64,000 nt of DNA from Parus major (GCF_001522545.3 NC_031769.1:70697814-70761813), one strand, 5' to 3'. Shown: positions 13,790 to 26,983, counted from the first letter of the stretch. Made by a program: numbers and translations. The notes: generated by a model not told the origin, from the sequence alone.

Positions 13790-13821
13790 GACTATCTTGA
13801 GAGCAGACTATCTTGAGAGCA
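13790..13821. repeat. 16-bp perfect tandem duplication
   Basis: GACTATCTTGAGAGCA occurs at 13790-13805 and immediately again at 13806-13821 without mismatch. The identity suggests a recent slippage event, possibly polymorphic. Confidence 0.95.
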
Positions 13822-15561
13822 ACTGCCTGGAATTTTAAGTGAAAGAGGGCACTTTGGACTTTAAAAATAAAAGGATGAGGAGTTGGGGGAGGATATTAAA
13901 AAAAATAAAAGTACATATGTAATTTGTAAGGAGTTGTGTAAATTACAGGCTTCAGGAAACACATATTTTATATTCTGTCAGTAGGCTGTGTCAAGCACGT
14001 TATCAGAGAGCTTCTTGCTTCTCCTTATATAGTCTTCTCTTGGGTATACAGTGTAATGCTCAAGTGCCTCCCTACGGCTATTCTCTGAAGCAAATAATGT
14101 ATTTTTATTTTCATTCCTGTAAAATAATGTTGTGGATTTTGGGAGTAAACTTGCTTGTATCTTCTCTTTTCTCTAGAAAGATATAACAAAATATATAATA
14201 TTTTGGATTTTCTCAATTTTTATTCAAGTTTTTAACAATTTCACTATTTCAGGTATATCAAGAAGCCTCCTTAAATTCACTCAAATTAAGGAAGGAATGT
14301 TGGAGAGAATTAATATTCTTATTTTATGTATTTCCCCAGGTTAAAAATTAAGCTTAGGCATATAATTTATATCTTTATTTCAATCTGTATTATATAAAAA
14401 TACAGATATACAGTTTGTGGTAAGAAGTCTCAATTACTTTCAGAATCCTGAATTATATGATTTGCTATCATTTCCAAGGCTCTAAGCATCGATTTAGGCT
14501 TTATCCAAAGTCTTGCTCAAAATACCTCTAACAATTCAAAAAACAAAAAAACAAAAACCATGAGCAGGACAGACAAAAAAATGCAACCAAATAAAATCCT
14601 CCAAAACCACAAAGTATCCATGATTTGTTAAAACATAGACTGTATGAATAAGCCTCTCATGTTGATTCTTTAGAGATATACTAGTATTTGCTGCATTTAT
14701 TTTTCTCATATAAATATATATTTATATATACACACATATTCTTCCTTATATATATAGAAGGAGTAGTTTCTCTTAAAATCATTCTAAATAGAAGGACTGA
14801 GTTCAGTGAGCCTAGTTTGAACATGTAATAATTGTGTATATTATATTTTTTTCAAGGAAACTTATATATAAAACTAGTTGCATTCTAGTTTGTGAAAGCA
14901 GTATTTCTGAAAACTGAAGAATAGATTTTGACTAGAAGTAGAAAATAATTTCTGCATGATAGTCTGCAAAGAAACACTTTGTAATGTATTCCTCTTTCAA
15001 TTTAACAAGTAGTAACAGCCTGTCAAAAGAGTACAGACAAAAAAAAAAAGATTGCAAAGAGGTGTGAAAGTTTTATCAAACTTCAAGCACCGTTTTGATT
15101 AATTTTAGTATGTATGGATAAACTTTCAAGCACAGTATTAAAGACAAGAACTGCCTGGAACACTCCATTCTACTTCCCCTTCACACCAATCCACTTTTTC
15201 TAGGCCTTTCAAACAAATATTTGTTTTATATGCAACAACCTTAAGCACTTTATGACAGGATCTTGTGAGCAGTGAGGGCTGGTTATTCTTTCTATTTTTA
15301 AAAGTTTGTGCTAAATGAAATAAAGTGAACAAAATGCGTCATGGGAATACTTTTGTATTTCCTGGAAGTCCAGCCACCAAATGAGTGGAAAAATATAAAA
15401 GTTGTTATCAAAAATAAGTTCCAAACTTTCCAAAGATGACCTAATCTTTCATTTTCTGCTGCTGCATGTATCCCCATTCTGCTAACAAACATTCCTGCAA
15501 TACCAGGATACGATATGACCTCGGTGCTGTATGCTAAAACCTATATTTCTATATGATATAA
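13822..15561. other. Gene-free A+T-rich DNA
   Basis: Unique sequence with A-rich low-complexity stretches (about 14537-14580) and TA-rich microsatellite-like sequence (about 14705-14760). No gene recognised. Confidence 0.55.
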
Positions 15562-16849
15562 CCTTGGACTGGCAAGATGATGGAGCAGATCCTTCTGGAA
15601 ACTACTTGGACACATGGAGAATAGGGAGGTGATTTGTGACAGCCTACATGGCTTCACTAAAGGCAAATTATGCCTGACAAGTCTAGAAGGCTTCTACAAC
15701 AGGCTTACAACTCTGGTGAACAAGAGAAGAGCAACTGGTGTCATCTATGTTGACTAGTACAAACCATTTGATGCCACCCCAGATAGCATCCTTGTCTCTG
15801 TACCGAAGAGAGATGGTTTTAATGGGTGGACTACTTAGTGGATAGGAAATTGTCTGGATCTTTGCACTGGATAACTGACGTCAGCAGTTTACATCCAAGT
15901 GGAGCCATGATGAGTGGCATTCCTTGGAGGTCAGTTGTGCAGACCTCTGCTGTTCAACATTCTGTTGGTGACATGGACAGTGGGATTGAGGGCATCCTCA
16001 GCAAGTTCACTGATGACATTAAGTGGGGCCATCAACATGTTGGACAGAAGGGATGCCATCCAGAGGCACCTGGGCAGGTTGGAAAGGTGGGCCCATGCAA
16101 AACTCATGAGGTTCAAAAAGGCCAAGCACAAGGAACTGCGCTTATTTTGGGGCATAAACACAGGCTAGAGGATGAAAGGATTGAGAACAGCCTTTAGGAC
16201 AATGTCTTGGGAATACTGGTGGATGAGAAGCTTGGCATGACCCGGAAATGTGCATTTGTAGCCCAGAAAGCCAGCTGTATCCTGGGCTGCATCCAAAGCA
16301 GAGTGAGTAGCAGAGCAAGGGAGGAGATTCTGCATCCCTGCTTTGGTGAGACCCCATCTGAAGTTCTACATCCACATCTGGGACCTCCAATATAAGGAAT
16401 ACATGAACCTGGAGCAAGTCCAGAGGAGAGCAACAGAGATGATCAATAGGCTGAAGCAACAATTCTGTGAAGACAGGCTGAGAGAGCTGGCATTGTTCAG
16501 CCTGGAGAAGACTTTGGGGAGGCCCTGTAGCTTCCTTCCAGTACCTGAAGGGGACTTTCAGGAAGGCAGGAGAGAACCTTCTTTCCAAAGGCATGCATTG
16601 GTAGGACAAGAGGAATGGCTTTAAACTGAAAGGGGATAAGTCTAGAATAGATATTAGATGTTATTTACTGTGAGGGTCTGGGGTGGTTGCCCACGGAAGT
16701 TGTGGGTGCCCCATAACTGGAAATGTTCAAGGCCAGGTTGGAAAGGGCTTTGAGCAATCTGGTATAGTGAAAGATGTCCCTGCCCATGGCAGGGATTGGA
16801 ACTTGATGGTCTTCAAAGAATCCTTCTAAATTCCAAACCATTCTATGAT
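15562..16849 (+). mobile_element. CR1 LINE, 5'-truncated, RT end plus 3' UTR
   Basis: CR1 is the dominant avian non-LTR retrotransposon. From about 15562 the sequence follows the CR1 RT gene: 'GGCTTCACTAAAGGCAAATT' near 15650, then a decayed palm segment. The catalytic F-x-D-D survives as FTDD (16006-16017), normally FADD. Downstream come 'GGATGAGAAGCTTGGCATGA' (about 16223), 'GTCCAGAGGAGAGCAACAGA' (about 16419) and 'GACAGGCTGAGAGAGCTGGC' (about 16472), ending in a 3' UTR that finishes ACCATTCTATGAT near 16848. Stops and frameshifts break the frame, so it is dead. Overlapping open frames on both strands here are not genes. No target-site duplication is expected for CR1. Confidence 0.9.
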
Positions 16850-19800
16850 GTAAGTAGCAGCATTAGGCATTAATACCTGAATAAACCTACAATCATCTAT
16901 GCATGCTAATTCTCTGCTTTTTCTTGAAATTAAAACTACTAATTTTCCTGTTAAATTGTTTTGCTTGGAATTTCTCTTTGAAGTGCCACTCTTTTTTAAT
17001 GCAAACAAATAATTTGTTTTTAAAAGGAACAAGTATTTAAGTGTTAAAGCTGGTTTGCCACAGTAAAACAAAACAGCTTTAATATATTTCATCTCACAAT
17101 TGATAAATAATTCATCTAAACTCAAACTCTTAAAAATTAAACCCTCCTTTGGTGATTTAATTGTAACATTTTCTTACACACAAAAACTCCAATCTTATGT
17201 ACAACTTATGGAAAACTTTGTTGGGCAAAATCTATCAAAAACAAGACAGTAGGGCAGAAAATAGAATAATGGTTCCACAGAAAAATGCATTTTGTAATAA
17301 TTTTATAAAGAGTTTGAGAGGAAGGGCCAAATTTTTTTTTTAAAAATGTAATTTTTTTTACTATAGCTGACAAAGTAATACTTGTTTTTTTTCTGATTTC
17401 CTCACAATACTGATGATTGTACAACTTCTTTTTGTGATCCATTGTGTATACCATGCAATTTCATGTTTCAGAATTACAGCTCTTTTTATTTTAGGTGTGA
17501 TTTTTTGACTCAACTACCTACTTGGATGATCCCAACTGCAAGCAGCCCAATTTAGTAAATCAGACGTAAGAAGAAACTAAACAGACTACGCTCCAAGCTG
17601 CTTCTGCCACATTTTAGCATTGTGTTACACGCCTACTACAGAAATGGTGTTAAGAACATGCAGGAATATTGAAAAAATAACTATTTTCTCTCATGTCAAA
17701 TGTCTCTGGGAACAAAATTGCACTCCATAACCAACCTGGTTAGGATAATTCCCTGAGTCTCAATAAAGGGATTTGCCTAACAGATATCCAAACAAACTAG
17801 AATATTGACTACTCTCAACTTGCAAATTATATGCAAAATATATAATTTCTCCAGGTTTGATTTTTTTTTCTAGCCCTACTTTAACAAAGGCAGTTTTGAA
17901 GGTGTTTGAGACAAGTCAGTAGAAACAGATGACTCTAGATTAAATATATATATTGCTATGTTGCCCAAAATCGGAGCATAATTGCACTATTTCAAATCAC
18001 AAGCTGATTTCAGTTTCAGATGAGTGCTACCAAGAAAAGTGTCCAGCTGTGACCTCAGGGCTTCTATGCTGGCTGTTGACAGGAGCCAAACCTTCATTAA
18101 AAGCAAAATGATTGCAGCAACTGAAGAGTTATTGCTCTGGCGAAAGGAACAATTCCTGAGTTGCAGAGCTGAAATCTTGTGCCCACCTCCTGTGAGGCCA
18201 CCTGGCAGTTCTGCCAGAAGCCTGGGTGTCCTTTCAGTCTGCAAGTCAACTTACCCAGTACTACAGCTGCTCAAATGTAGGGCTACTACATCAGCTCCAG
18301 AGCTGGCAGCTGGAAGCACTGGATCCAGGCAATGCAGAAAGCATGTGGGGGCACTTCCCCAGAAAGCTTCCAGCAGTCCAGAAAAACTTTCTGGGACCTG
18401 GAGGAAAAAAAAGTTCTGAGTTTGTATTTCCTGAGCTGACACTGATCCCAACATGATACAGGAACTTTTTTCTTCTATGGAAAAAAGGATCTGTTTTCAT
18501 CTATGACTTCTGTGTTAAGATAAGATAAGTAAAGTGTTTCGGTCAGGGTATTCTGAGAGACATGCTAACAGTGAAAACAAAGCTTCCAAATTAAAGAAAG
18601 CACTCTACACACTTCCTTGAATTTCCACAGCAGTATCTTGCTTCCTTTCAAATTGCTACATACACATGATTTTCTTAAAAATCACATTGTGCTTCTTTTA
18701 AATGCAGCAATAATACTGATTTCTGTCCATTGCCATTTCAAGTATTGAGTCAACACAGTGTTAGGAGCAAGACTTTACCCAAAGAAGAGCACCAAAAAAC
18801 ATCTGTATTCCCAAATAGACTAGACACTAGACAACATGCACTATCATTCTAAACCAATAATTAAGCTAAATGTATATTTCCACATATAGTGTTTCTATTA
18901 GCATGCTGGCCTGCTTTATTCAAGATACACCATGCTACACCATGAACATAACCAATATTTTTGAGGAACAAAGTTACCCACTTGCATTGAGTTAAAAATT
19001 ATTTAATAACAAGTTGATTTCAAATACCAACTTCCTGATGATACAAACTTCCTGTCTTTTAGAATGATTTTTTTTTTCCTAAAACCAGAGAGAAACAGGA
19101 AAAACAGGTTATAAATGTGAGGCAGAAAGAGTCTTCTGATTGTTCCATATTCTTTTCATATATTTAGCTGAGAAACAACACTGTTAGACTTCAAAATTTA
19201 TAAAACCTGGACATAGATTTCTAATAGGAGAACAGCTGAAAAAAAAAGTAAAAAAGCATCATAAGGAGGCGGTTTCTCAAGAGAAGAGGTATAAATCTAG
19301 TATACATGGAACAAAGTGTCCCTGAAATAAAGGTAAATAGCTTTATAAAACATTTCTAACATAATGTGTTTCTAGTTAAAAGCTGGTTAAAATAACAGAA
19401 TGATTAAACTAAACATAACTATTTTAAAAATCAAAAAAAAGTGAAAACTACACATAGAAAAAGCATTAAATATTTCAAAGTGAAACTATTTATCTTTATT
19501 ACTAATACAGAATGATATTGCAGCCTGCCAAAATTCATTAGGTGGGAATACCATTGTGACCAGTCCTGAATTTTTTAGAACTGAGCAATGAACAAGCTGG
19601 TATGACTGTATGCATTATTGATTGCTAACTGCATAAGGCTTTGCCATCACAAAGCCTCTCTGATTCAGCACCAGTAGATTAAAGAATAGCCACTATTTCT
19701 TAAAACTATTTCTACACAAGGTCACAATACCATCCTACTAAGGCACACCGTCACCAAACACCTTTCTCACAGCTGTGCTTTAGATTTTACTAACTTAGTC

Positions 19801-22800
19801 TGAATTATAGCATTTGCCTTGGAGAGCTTCCTGTATCAGTAAGCAAAATTGTACATGTTCTACATTTTGCCTGCAACACATCAAGAGATTTGGACAAATT
19901 CATGCAGTAGGTCTGCCCTAGGACTATTGTAAGAATCAGAAGCATCCTTACTCCAACTGTGGAGCTTTAACTATCATGCTTTATGTGAGGGATACCTCTC
20001 AGCTCTGGCAGGTTTTACATCAAGCCCTAAGGATTGTAGAATGGCTGATGACTGTAATTAGTGTTTATTGTTTGTTGTGTACCAGCAGCATGCTTGGAGC
20101 AAAAAACAAAATTAAGACAATGACTGCTGTAGAGAGAAGAGAGGCAAAAAACTAAACATAGCAGATAAAGAAATGAAAACAATACAGATCTACCACTCTG
20201 ACTTAGAATCCATGCAGTTACAAAAATAATAAAGTTAAATAATAAAATTGCCTGCAGGCAATCTAAAAGGGATTTAATTATTTTTGAATTACCCATCTTG
20301 GATGAAAAATCATTTCCAGAACCAGGAGAATTAAACATTCTTTTGACCCTGACATGAACTACATTTTAAAGATTTCTTTTTTTTTTTTAATACATAGTTT
20401 TATGTAGCACAGTTGTGTATCCCTTTGTTTATTAAACGTCTAACATTGCATCAGTCACTAATTATATTATGTAAAACACATTTGTAAACAAAACATGAAG
20501 TTGTGATGTATTTAATGATAAATACAATAAACTGTAACCAACCATTAATTGTGAGTTATGATACATGGTGTTTATATATGAGTATGTGTGTAGGAAGCCA
20601 CTGCAAGCCTGGCTAAAACTTGGACTATTTTATTCAATTCAGCACCGTACAGCAGCTGTGTCCTAGGTCTATCTGTTTTTAAAGATAGCCTCAGATTGAC
20701 CTCTATAGATGCACACTGTAGTAAATATACATATTGCTTTCTGTGAAGTCCTGAAGGCAGCTATTGCTTGCTTCATATCTTCCAGATTCAGGCTGCATTT
20801 TTCCTTCCTGTAGCTATAACATCCTACACAGAATCCTAATTTCTTGTTCAAGAGTAAGAGTTTCACATTCTTGTGTAGCAAAAACATTCTCAGCCCCCCA
20901 GAGTTGCTCACCTCTGTGCTGATTCCCACAATTCTGACCGATCCAGAAGTGAGGAGAGTCATCAGCAAGGAAAGGAAGAATTTCAGGATGTTTTCAAGAA
21001 CACTTGAAGGAATTTAGTTTATTTCCTAATGAACAGGAATGCTGTTTGAGCAAGTCACCACAGCCAGCCTTAGATCCCTAGAGTGATGCAGACCTTTAAA
21101 AGTTTTGTATTATAGGAAAAAAAAAAAAATCTTAAAAAAGATACTCGGTAGAAATAACTTGTTAATCCACAAAACCAGCAATTTTTCTGTAATGACACAG
21201 GAATGCAATTTTAAGCATATATACAGTATTTTGAGCATATGCAGGTATTCTTAGGTTAAATTACCTAAACATCTGCTTAGTTAACTATTACTAAATGAAT
21301 AGCTTAATTGCTTGCTTTAAAAAGTCAATGTTTTGAGATGGGTCACATCAAGAAAATACTAGCAGAATGATTTCTTCTGATAGTTCTGATATTTTAGTAA
21401 TAAAACTTCCTCTGCAAAATGTGCATGTCCAACAGTCAAGAATTACAAATTGTCAAGAACATACATCCTCTCAGAAACGTATTTCAGAACTGGGCCAAGA
21501 GTACATTAACAGTAGCCTTTCATGATGGCTTCTGGGTGGAACATGGAAGATGCAGAGATATAAAACTGAAAGATTATTACAAAAATTCTTCCAGCTTTTT
21601 AAAAACTTAATTAAAAAAAATACCTAATCCTTTGTTATTAAAGGTGTAAAGTAAGTTCAGTTCTGATGTTATTAAATATGATTAATATACCTATGTTAAA
21701 TCTACTGATTTGAGCCAATTTTATTCCAGGAACACTGACATATTTTTAAATATTATATAGAGGAAGTTTTTCAGTTGCCTCTATATCTCATTCACTACAA
21801 TCATATTACAATATGATAACACAGTTATATTTAATTATAGTGTATAGCTTCACACAAGATGAAGCCAAAAATCTTAAAGACACATGTCCTCTCTGCCTGC
21901 AGTAAATACTGTACTGCTAGACAGCTAAATTGCCTGTCAAATATTCTCATGAAGCTTTGATAGGCACTTCTATTTTATGATAGTTTTTTTTTTTTCCATT
22001 TTACTTGCATTAGAAATACCTTAGCAGAACATGAAACTACTTTAATGGTCCCTGTCTTTTATCTCACAAAATACTCTGGCAAAAAAATTAAAACCTCATA
22101 TTTCCTGCAAGAATTCTGAAAAAAAGTTCTGTGTGCATCTTTATTTGGATGAAAGACCTAAATATATATATTTAAAGTTATCTTTAAAAATACGCATGGA
22201 AGGCAACCTTAGAAATTTCTCAGAACTGTTAAGGCTAAAATTTGCTTTCTACATTCTTTAACTGAAAAGTTATTATCAACAGCATAGAAAATTATAATTT
22301 GCTCATAAGTGAACATGTGACTTCTAAGCCAAAGAATAAGATTTACAAAATTTTCCTGGTGACCAGCAGCATCTTCCAAGAACATAAGTCAGACAAAACA
22401 GGAAAAAGCAACATTTTATGAATAGCCAAAAGCAGACAGTGTAGGGGTCTGTGCCTTTTGGCTCTCTCTCCTTCAGCCAGATGACAGCTCCAACTGGAAA
22501 ACCAGGAAACTAGGGAAGGGAACCATCAATTAAAGTAAGCCAGAAGTCTTTTCTAAAATTTGTGCTATTGTCAAACAATCTATACAGACATCTTATCTTT
22601 AACTACCTGAAGAATTTAAAGATTTGCATTTGAAAGAGTATTGCCATCAAGGGGAGATGGGTGAAATTTATACATCCTTCAAAACATTAAGCTATTATTT
22701 TTCTATTTGTAGTTGATTCAAGATTAGTTATTGTAAAAAAAAAAAATATGTAGCTAATGAGGTATTACTTTAATATTATTATAATTTCCTTAGAAAGGAA

Positions 22801-22996
22801 TGTACTGTTCATATGTAAATGAGTTTTCCAGTTAATGAGTAAAGCCCGTCAATCAAAGAAATCTGCAAAGGGAAAAATTATGAATAAAAGATTTTTTTTT
22901 TTGCTCTCCTTTGTTCCTTAATTGCAGGGGAAAAAAAGCATGGCTATTAATGTGTTATTGCCAAAAAAAATATATTTTATGAACAATTATTATAAC
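16850..22996. other. Gene-free DNA, A+T-rich with one G+C-richer patch
   Basis: No gene recognised. The patch at about 17985-18420 is less A+T-rich and carries overlapping open frames on both strands (131 codons + strand, 85 codons - strand); none shows a known domain and they are out of register with one another. Isolated T and A runs occur at 17331, 20380 and 21117. About 22740-22930 has octamer-like and homeobox-like words and is noted as a possible regulatory patch. Confidence 0.5.
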
Positions 22997-23013
22997 AAAA
23001 AAAAAAAAAAAAA
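22997..23013. repeat. A17 mononucleotide run
   Basis: Seventeen consecutive A residues. No recognisable retroposon body lies immediately upstream, so I do not call it a retroposon tail. Confidence 0.9.
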
Positions 23014-24483
23014 GAAGTAAATAAGACTATCCAGAAGAACACAAATGAAAAATGTTTTAAATACTGTTTGAAAAAACCTATAATATTTTGTGTGGAATGA
23101 GTTATCATCATTGTACCTTAACATACTTAAACACCACAGAATAATATTTACACTGAAAAATATACTAATGTTTCCTCCATCATCTCAATGACAAGTAGAT
23201 AAGGAAAAGATTGCTTGAAAAATGTGTTGGGGGTGGTGATCTTTCTGCTGAACTTGTAATTGAGCAATAATATAAAAGTGCTGCAATGTAGTCCAATTCT
23301 CACTTGATGTGTGATTATAATGCCTCTGATAATAAGGGTTAATAGCATTTTGCTGAAGCATTTCAAGTAGATTTGCAGCCATTTTCATACCAGAACAATT
23401 TGTTCAGAACCTTAGCAAACGAATATATTCTTAAGGAAATGTAGCAGCAGCTTTTGCATTTTTGTCCATCTCTGCAGTATGGCTTTCCTTTTGTTTCTGG
23501 AATCAGAGGTACGATAGGAGGCTACTCCTTGGTCTGCAGGTAAAGACAACCCATCATCCTTAGAAATCCTGCTGAAGAAGTCCTAGATTGCTTTTCACTA
23601 ACAGAAAGCACAGTGCAAATCTCTTGTTCAACAAAGCACATAAACCTTTCTTTTTAAACATGCAAAAAATATTATTAAGAAGCAGAAGTTTATTGTGTAC
23701 TGTACTCAGATTCAGAGAGATGCTAGAGGCCCTTGGGGAATGGAAATCAGAATATTTCATACTCTACAAGAATGAAAAGCATAGTTTTCAAATTGCAATG
23801 TGGTTAAGTTCAATATCGTCCTTTTGTACCTCTGTTACTATGATAATGGGAATTAAAGAATGAGAGAATGAAAATGAGATTAGAATAGTTCTGATGCCTT
23901 ATCTAGCGCAGTATTTCAGCATGTCAAAGGACATCTGACCTTCTTGCTCATGATCAAATTTTTAACTGCTGATTTAATAAAAAAAAAAATAAAAAAATCA
24001 CCTTCTGGCCTCAGAATGAACACTACGTTGTTCGTTCAAAGATTTTCAATTAATATTCAGCTTATTATCACTGTATATGATCATTACATAGAAATTAACA
24101 AATTATTAAACTTGTTTCAGATCTGAACAAAGTAGACACATTTCTACTTAAGATTTGCCTAACAGAAATAGCAAGCCTGACACTCTGAATTAATAATATA
24201 TCCTCTGTTCATGCTGACTCAATCAAGTGCATCTGGGAAATACCTTATTTTCTGTGATAACCTATGAGCCTTAGCAATTTATTATACCTTCCATAGGAGC
24301 ATGCTTTGCAGCACTTCACATGATATTTTGCCTGTGAGTAATATCCTCAATGCATCCTGTATCAAATTTCAGTGTAATTTACAATGATGCTGTTTATGCA
24401 AAAATCTCATGAATTTATTGAAGACTCCTGAGCAAGAAAGAAGATTTTTGGGGGAAAGTCTAAATACAGATAACTACAGATGC
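23014..24483. other. Gene-free A+T-rich DNA
   Basis: Unique sequence. Several overlapping frames of 60-91 codons (23148-23388 -, 23560-23863 both strands) carry no recognised motif. No gene called. Confidence 0.5.
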
Positions 24484-24560
24484 AGTGCAATCTATCAAAA
24501 ACCAACACAGATTCACCAAGGGTGAATCACACCTGACTAATCCAGCAGCCATCCACAGCA
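24484..24560 (+). mobile_element. Probable CR1 RT relic
   Basis: The stretch ACAGATTCACCAAGGGTGAA, followed by CCTGACTAATCC, matches the order and spacing of the CR1 RT block 'cagcatggcttcaccaagggg...tgcctgaccaatct'. The same block occurs in the CR1 copies at about 15645 and 36448. Similarity fades quickly on both sides, so this is an old or very short fragment. It is weaker than the other CR1 calls and may be coincidental. Confidence 0.4.
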
Positions 24561-26570
24561 GGACACACCCCTGAGAGCATTTTACTTCAGACATCACAGC
24601 AAACACGGTGCCCTTGCCTAAGTGAAATCAAGGCACACATGCACTTAATGTGAACTCTGATATTAGAAATCATTAATTCTAGTAGAAATTATTCATGGGA
24701 ATTACTTCTTCTTTCATACAGCACTGGATATGCCCTGTAATCTGAGTTATAAATATTACAACACATATTTTGGAAATTGTAAGAGCATACTGCTAATTAG
24801 CAGCACCAGCTACAGTCACACTTTCTTGCAGGCACTTCTATGGAGGGAAGGAGGATGAGACTAATGATATAACCATTTATGAATTGCAGTGTCCATCTTT
24901 TGCATTGTGATTACTTATTGTTCTCTTGATTTATGTGAAATGTAGTAATGAAAAAATTAGTAATGCAGGAAATGAGAAGGAGCTAGCAGCAGTGTCCACC
25001 GGTGATGAGAACTAGGAGGGCCTTATTAAGGATTCTACTTTTAAAATATTTTCCAATGTAAATCACTCCCAATATTTAAAAATAAGTAAATAAATAAACA
25101 AAATAAATTAATAACGAAGCAGGTCTGGTAATGCAAATGAATAATTCTTTTCTACTCTCTACTCATTTCATAGAGGTCAATGAACTAATATGTGACAAAT
25201 AATCCAAAAACTGAGATTTAGATTTTATTTCTATGTCTAGAGGTATAATTTTGATTAAATCAGCCTCTAGGACAAATGTATGAAAGATTTTCCTTTGATT
25301 GCAACTGAGCCTCACATAAATTACAAAATTAAACTAAGAATGCTTCTCATGTTCAGTACTATAAGAGAAAATTTGATACTTCCTTCAGAGAAACAAGTTT
25401 CAGAAATAACATCAATAATGGACCAATTGGATTTGATCAAAACTGATTAGTTTTTTCCAAAACTTCATTTCATTTCTAATACCTATTTTTTTCAGCATGA
25501 TAAGTCATTTTGGCACATACAGATGCAGCATTTTGTTATTGTGTTCCAAATACTTTTAAACTAAAATTGTTAAAAAAGTCCAAAAGCTTCTAAGCACAGA
25601 CAAATTTGCAGCAAGTCTGTCTGAAGCACCCTATCTCGTCCTCATGAAATTTCACATAAAAATAAACAGTTATTAAATAGGCTTGAATACTCCAGTTTAC
25701 AAAGAATAAAATAGAACTGACTCAGAGGCTGGTATGAGATTGAGAGATACCAACAATTTTTGGGTTTTCACACAGAGACCCTGAAATTTGATTTCTCCTT
25801 AGCACATATAAGGAAAAAATATTTATATATCTATATAATAAAGCATGGAGGAATTTAGTATTTTTGTTTGTTCTAAGCACTTTTAAAAATACACATACAT
25901 TATTACTTCAGGTCGTAAACCAATCAGCTTTGGAAAGATTAGCAAGGATGTTCCATTTTGTAATGGTAGCTACCCTATGTCACCTGTTCTGCTGACATCA
26001 ATGTTTCAACATGAAACAAAGTTATTCATTTTTTTAGATAATTTAGACAATTTAGATAATTTTTAGATAATTTTTTAAGATTTTTTTTTTCCAGCTCCCA
26101 CACCAGCTTCAATGAAAGTAAAGCACTAAGTGTAACAACATTAGCTGCTATCAGACTTATGGGATGAAGCAGTATTCTTCACAGATTGCAGAAGCAAACT
26201 AACAAGAAGGACATCTTTCACAGGATTTGGAGTCAAGGCCAAAACACTCTATGCTTAAAACCCAGTCTTCAACTTCCATCCAGGATCTCTTATCATAATA
26301 GATCACAAAACATAGCCTATTTTACCTTTTCTTAATCTATTAACGTACTTCTCATTTCTGCATCAGGACACTATGGCAGCATTGCAAGTCTTGGCAGAGA
26401 GAAAAAAAAAATCTCCTTTTTTTAAACAGCTCTTAAATTCCCATAAGTGTAACCTAATATCAAGCAGCATGTATTTTTATAAGCCTCAAACAGAGATGTA
26501 ATGTACTTCTAATAACATTTCAGGTACGCATTTTCTTCTCAAGTATAAGATTTTCTTCTCTTTAAGAAAT
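24561..26570. other. Gene-free A+T-rich DNA
   Basis: No gene. Low-complexity stretches include an (AAAT)-like run near 25079-25110 and repeated AGATAATTT / AGACAATTT words near 26035-26075. Confidence 0.55.
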
Positions 26571-26573
26571 AAG

Positions 26574-26809
26574 GAGATGGAAAGTGATGGAAAGTGATGG
26601 AAAGTGATGGAAAGTGATGGAAAGTGATGGAAAGTGATGGAAAGTGATGGAAAGTGATGGAAAGTGATGGGAGGATGGGAGGGAGGGAGGGCAGGCAGGC
26701 AGGAAGGCAGGAAGGAAGTGGCGGAAGGAAGGAAGTGGCGGAAGTGGCAGAAGGAAGGAAGGAAGGAAGTGGTGGAAGTGGCAGAAGTGGCGGAAGGAAG
26801 TGGCAGAAG
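26574..26809. repeat. Compound minisatellite: 10-bp units grading into GGGA, GGCA and GGAA blocks
   Basis: AAAGTGATGG repeats nine times without change from 26581 to 26670. It then passes into GGGA-type repeats (about 26671-26690), GGCA-type repeats (about 26690-26704), and a mosaic of GGAA with 9-bp GTGGCGGAA / GTGGCAGAA units up to the gap. The + strand is strongly purine-biased. The open frames here, including a 184-codon one on the - strand, are repeat translations. Confidence 0.95.
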
Positions 26810-26916
26810 NNNNNNNNNNNNNNNNNNNNNNNNNNNNNNNNNNNNNNNNNNNNNNNNNNNNNNNNNNNNNNNNNNNNNNNNNNNNNNNNNNNNNNNNNNN
26901 NNNNNNNNNNNNNNNN
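26810..26916. other. Assembly gap (107 N) inside the purine-rich array
   Basis: The gap is flanked by GTGGCAGAAG on the left and pure GGAA repeats on the right, so the missing sequence is almost certainly more of the same array. The real length is unknown. Confidence 0.98.
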
Positions 26917-26983
26917 GGAAGGAAGGAAGGAAGGAAGGAAGGAAGGAAGGAAGGAAGGAAGGAAGGAAGGAAGGAAGGAAGGA
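26917..26983. repeat. (GGAA)n microsatellite, about 16 uninterrupted copies
   Basis: Pure GGAA repeats directly after the gap, all purine on the + strand. Such tracts can adopt triplex structures and offer tandem ETS-core (GGAA) sites; whether either matters here is unknown. Confidence 0.97.

Noticed and set aside
16142..16609. 155-codon - strand frame, the longest gap-free one
   Set aside because: Antisense of the CR1 RT and 3' UTR; CR1 copies commonly give such frames.
15826..16624. + strand frames of 123, 84, 62 and 93 codons
   Set aside because: Decayed pieces of the CR1 RT in shifting frames, annotated as part of the element and not as genes.
20027..20338. 103-codon - strand frame with a hydrophobic stretch
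   Set aside because: The hydrophobic run comes from T-rich codons in A+T-rich DNA; no other support for a membrane protein.
26581..26670. Nine regular repeats considered as a CRISPR array
   Set aside because: 10-bp head-to-tail units with no spacers in vertebrate DNA: a minisatellite.
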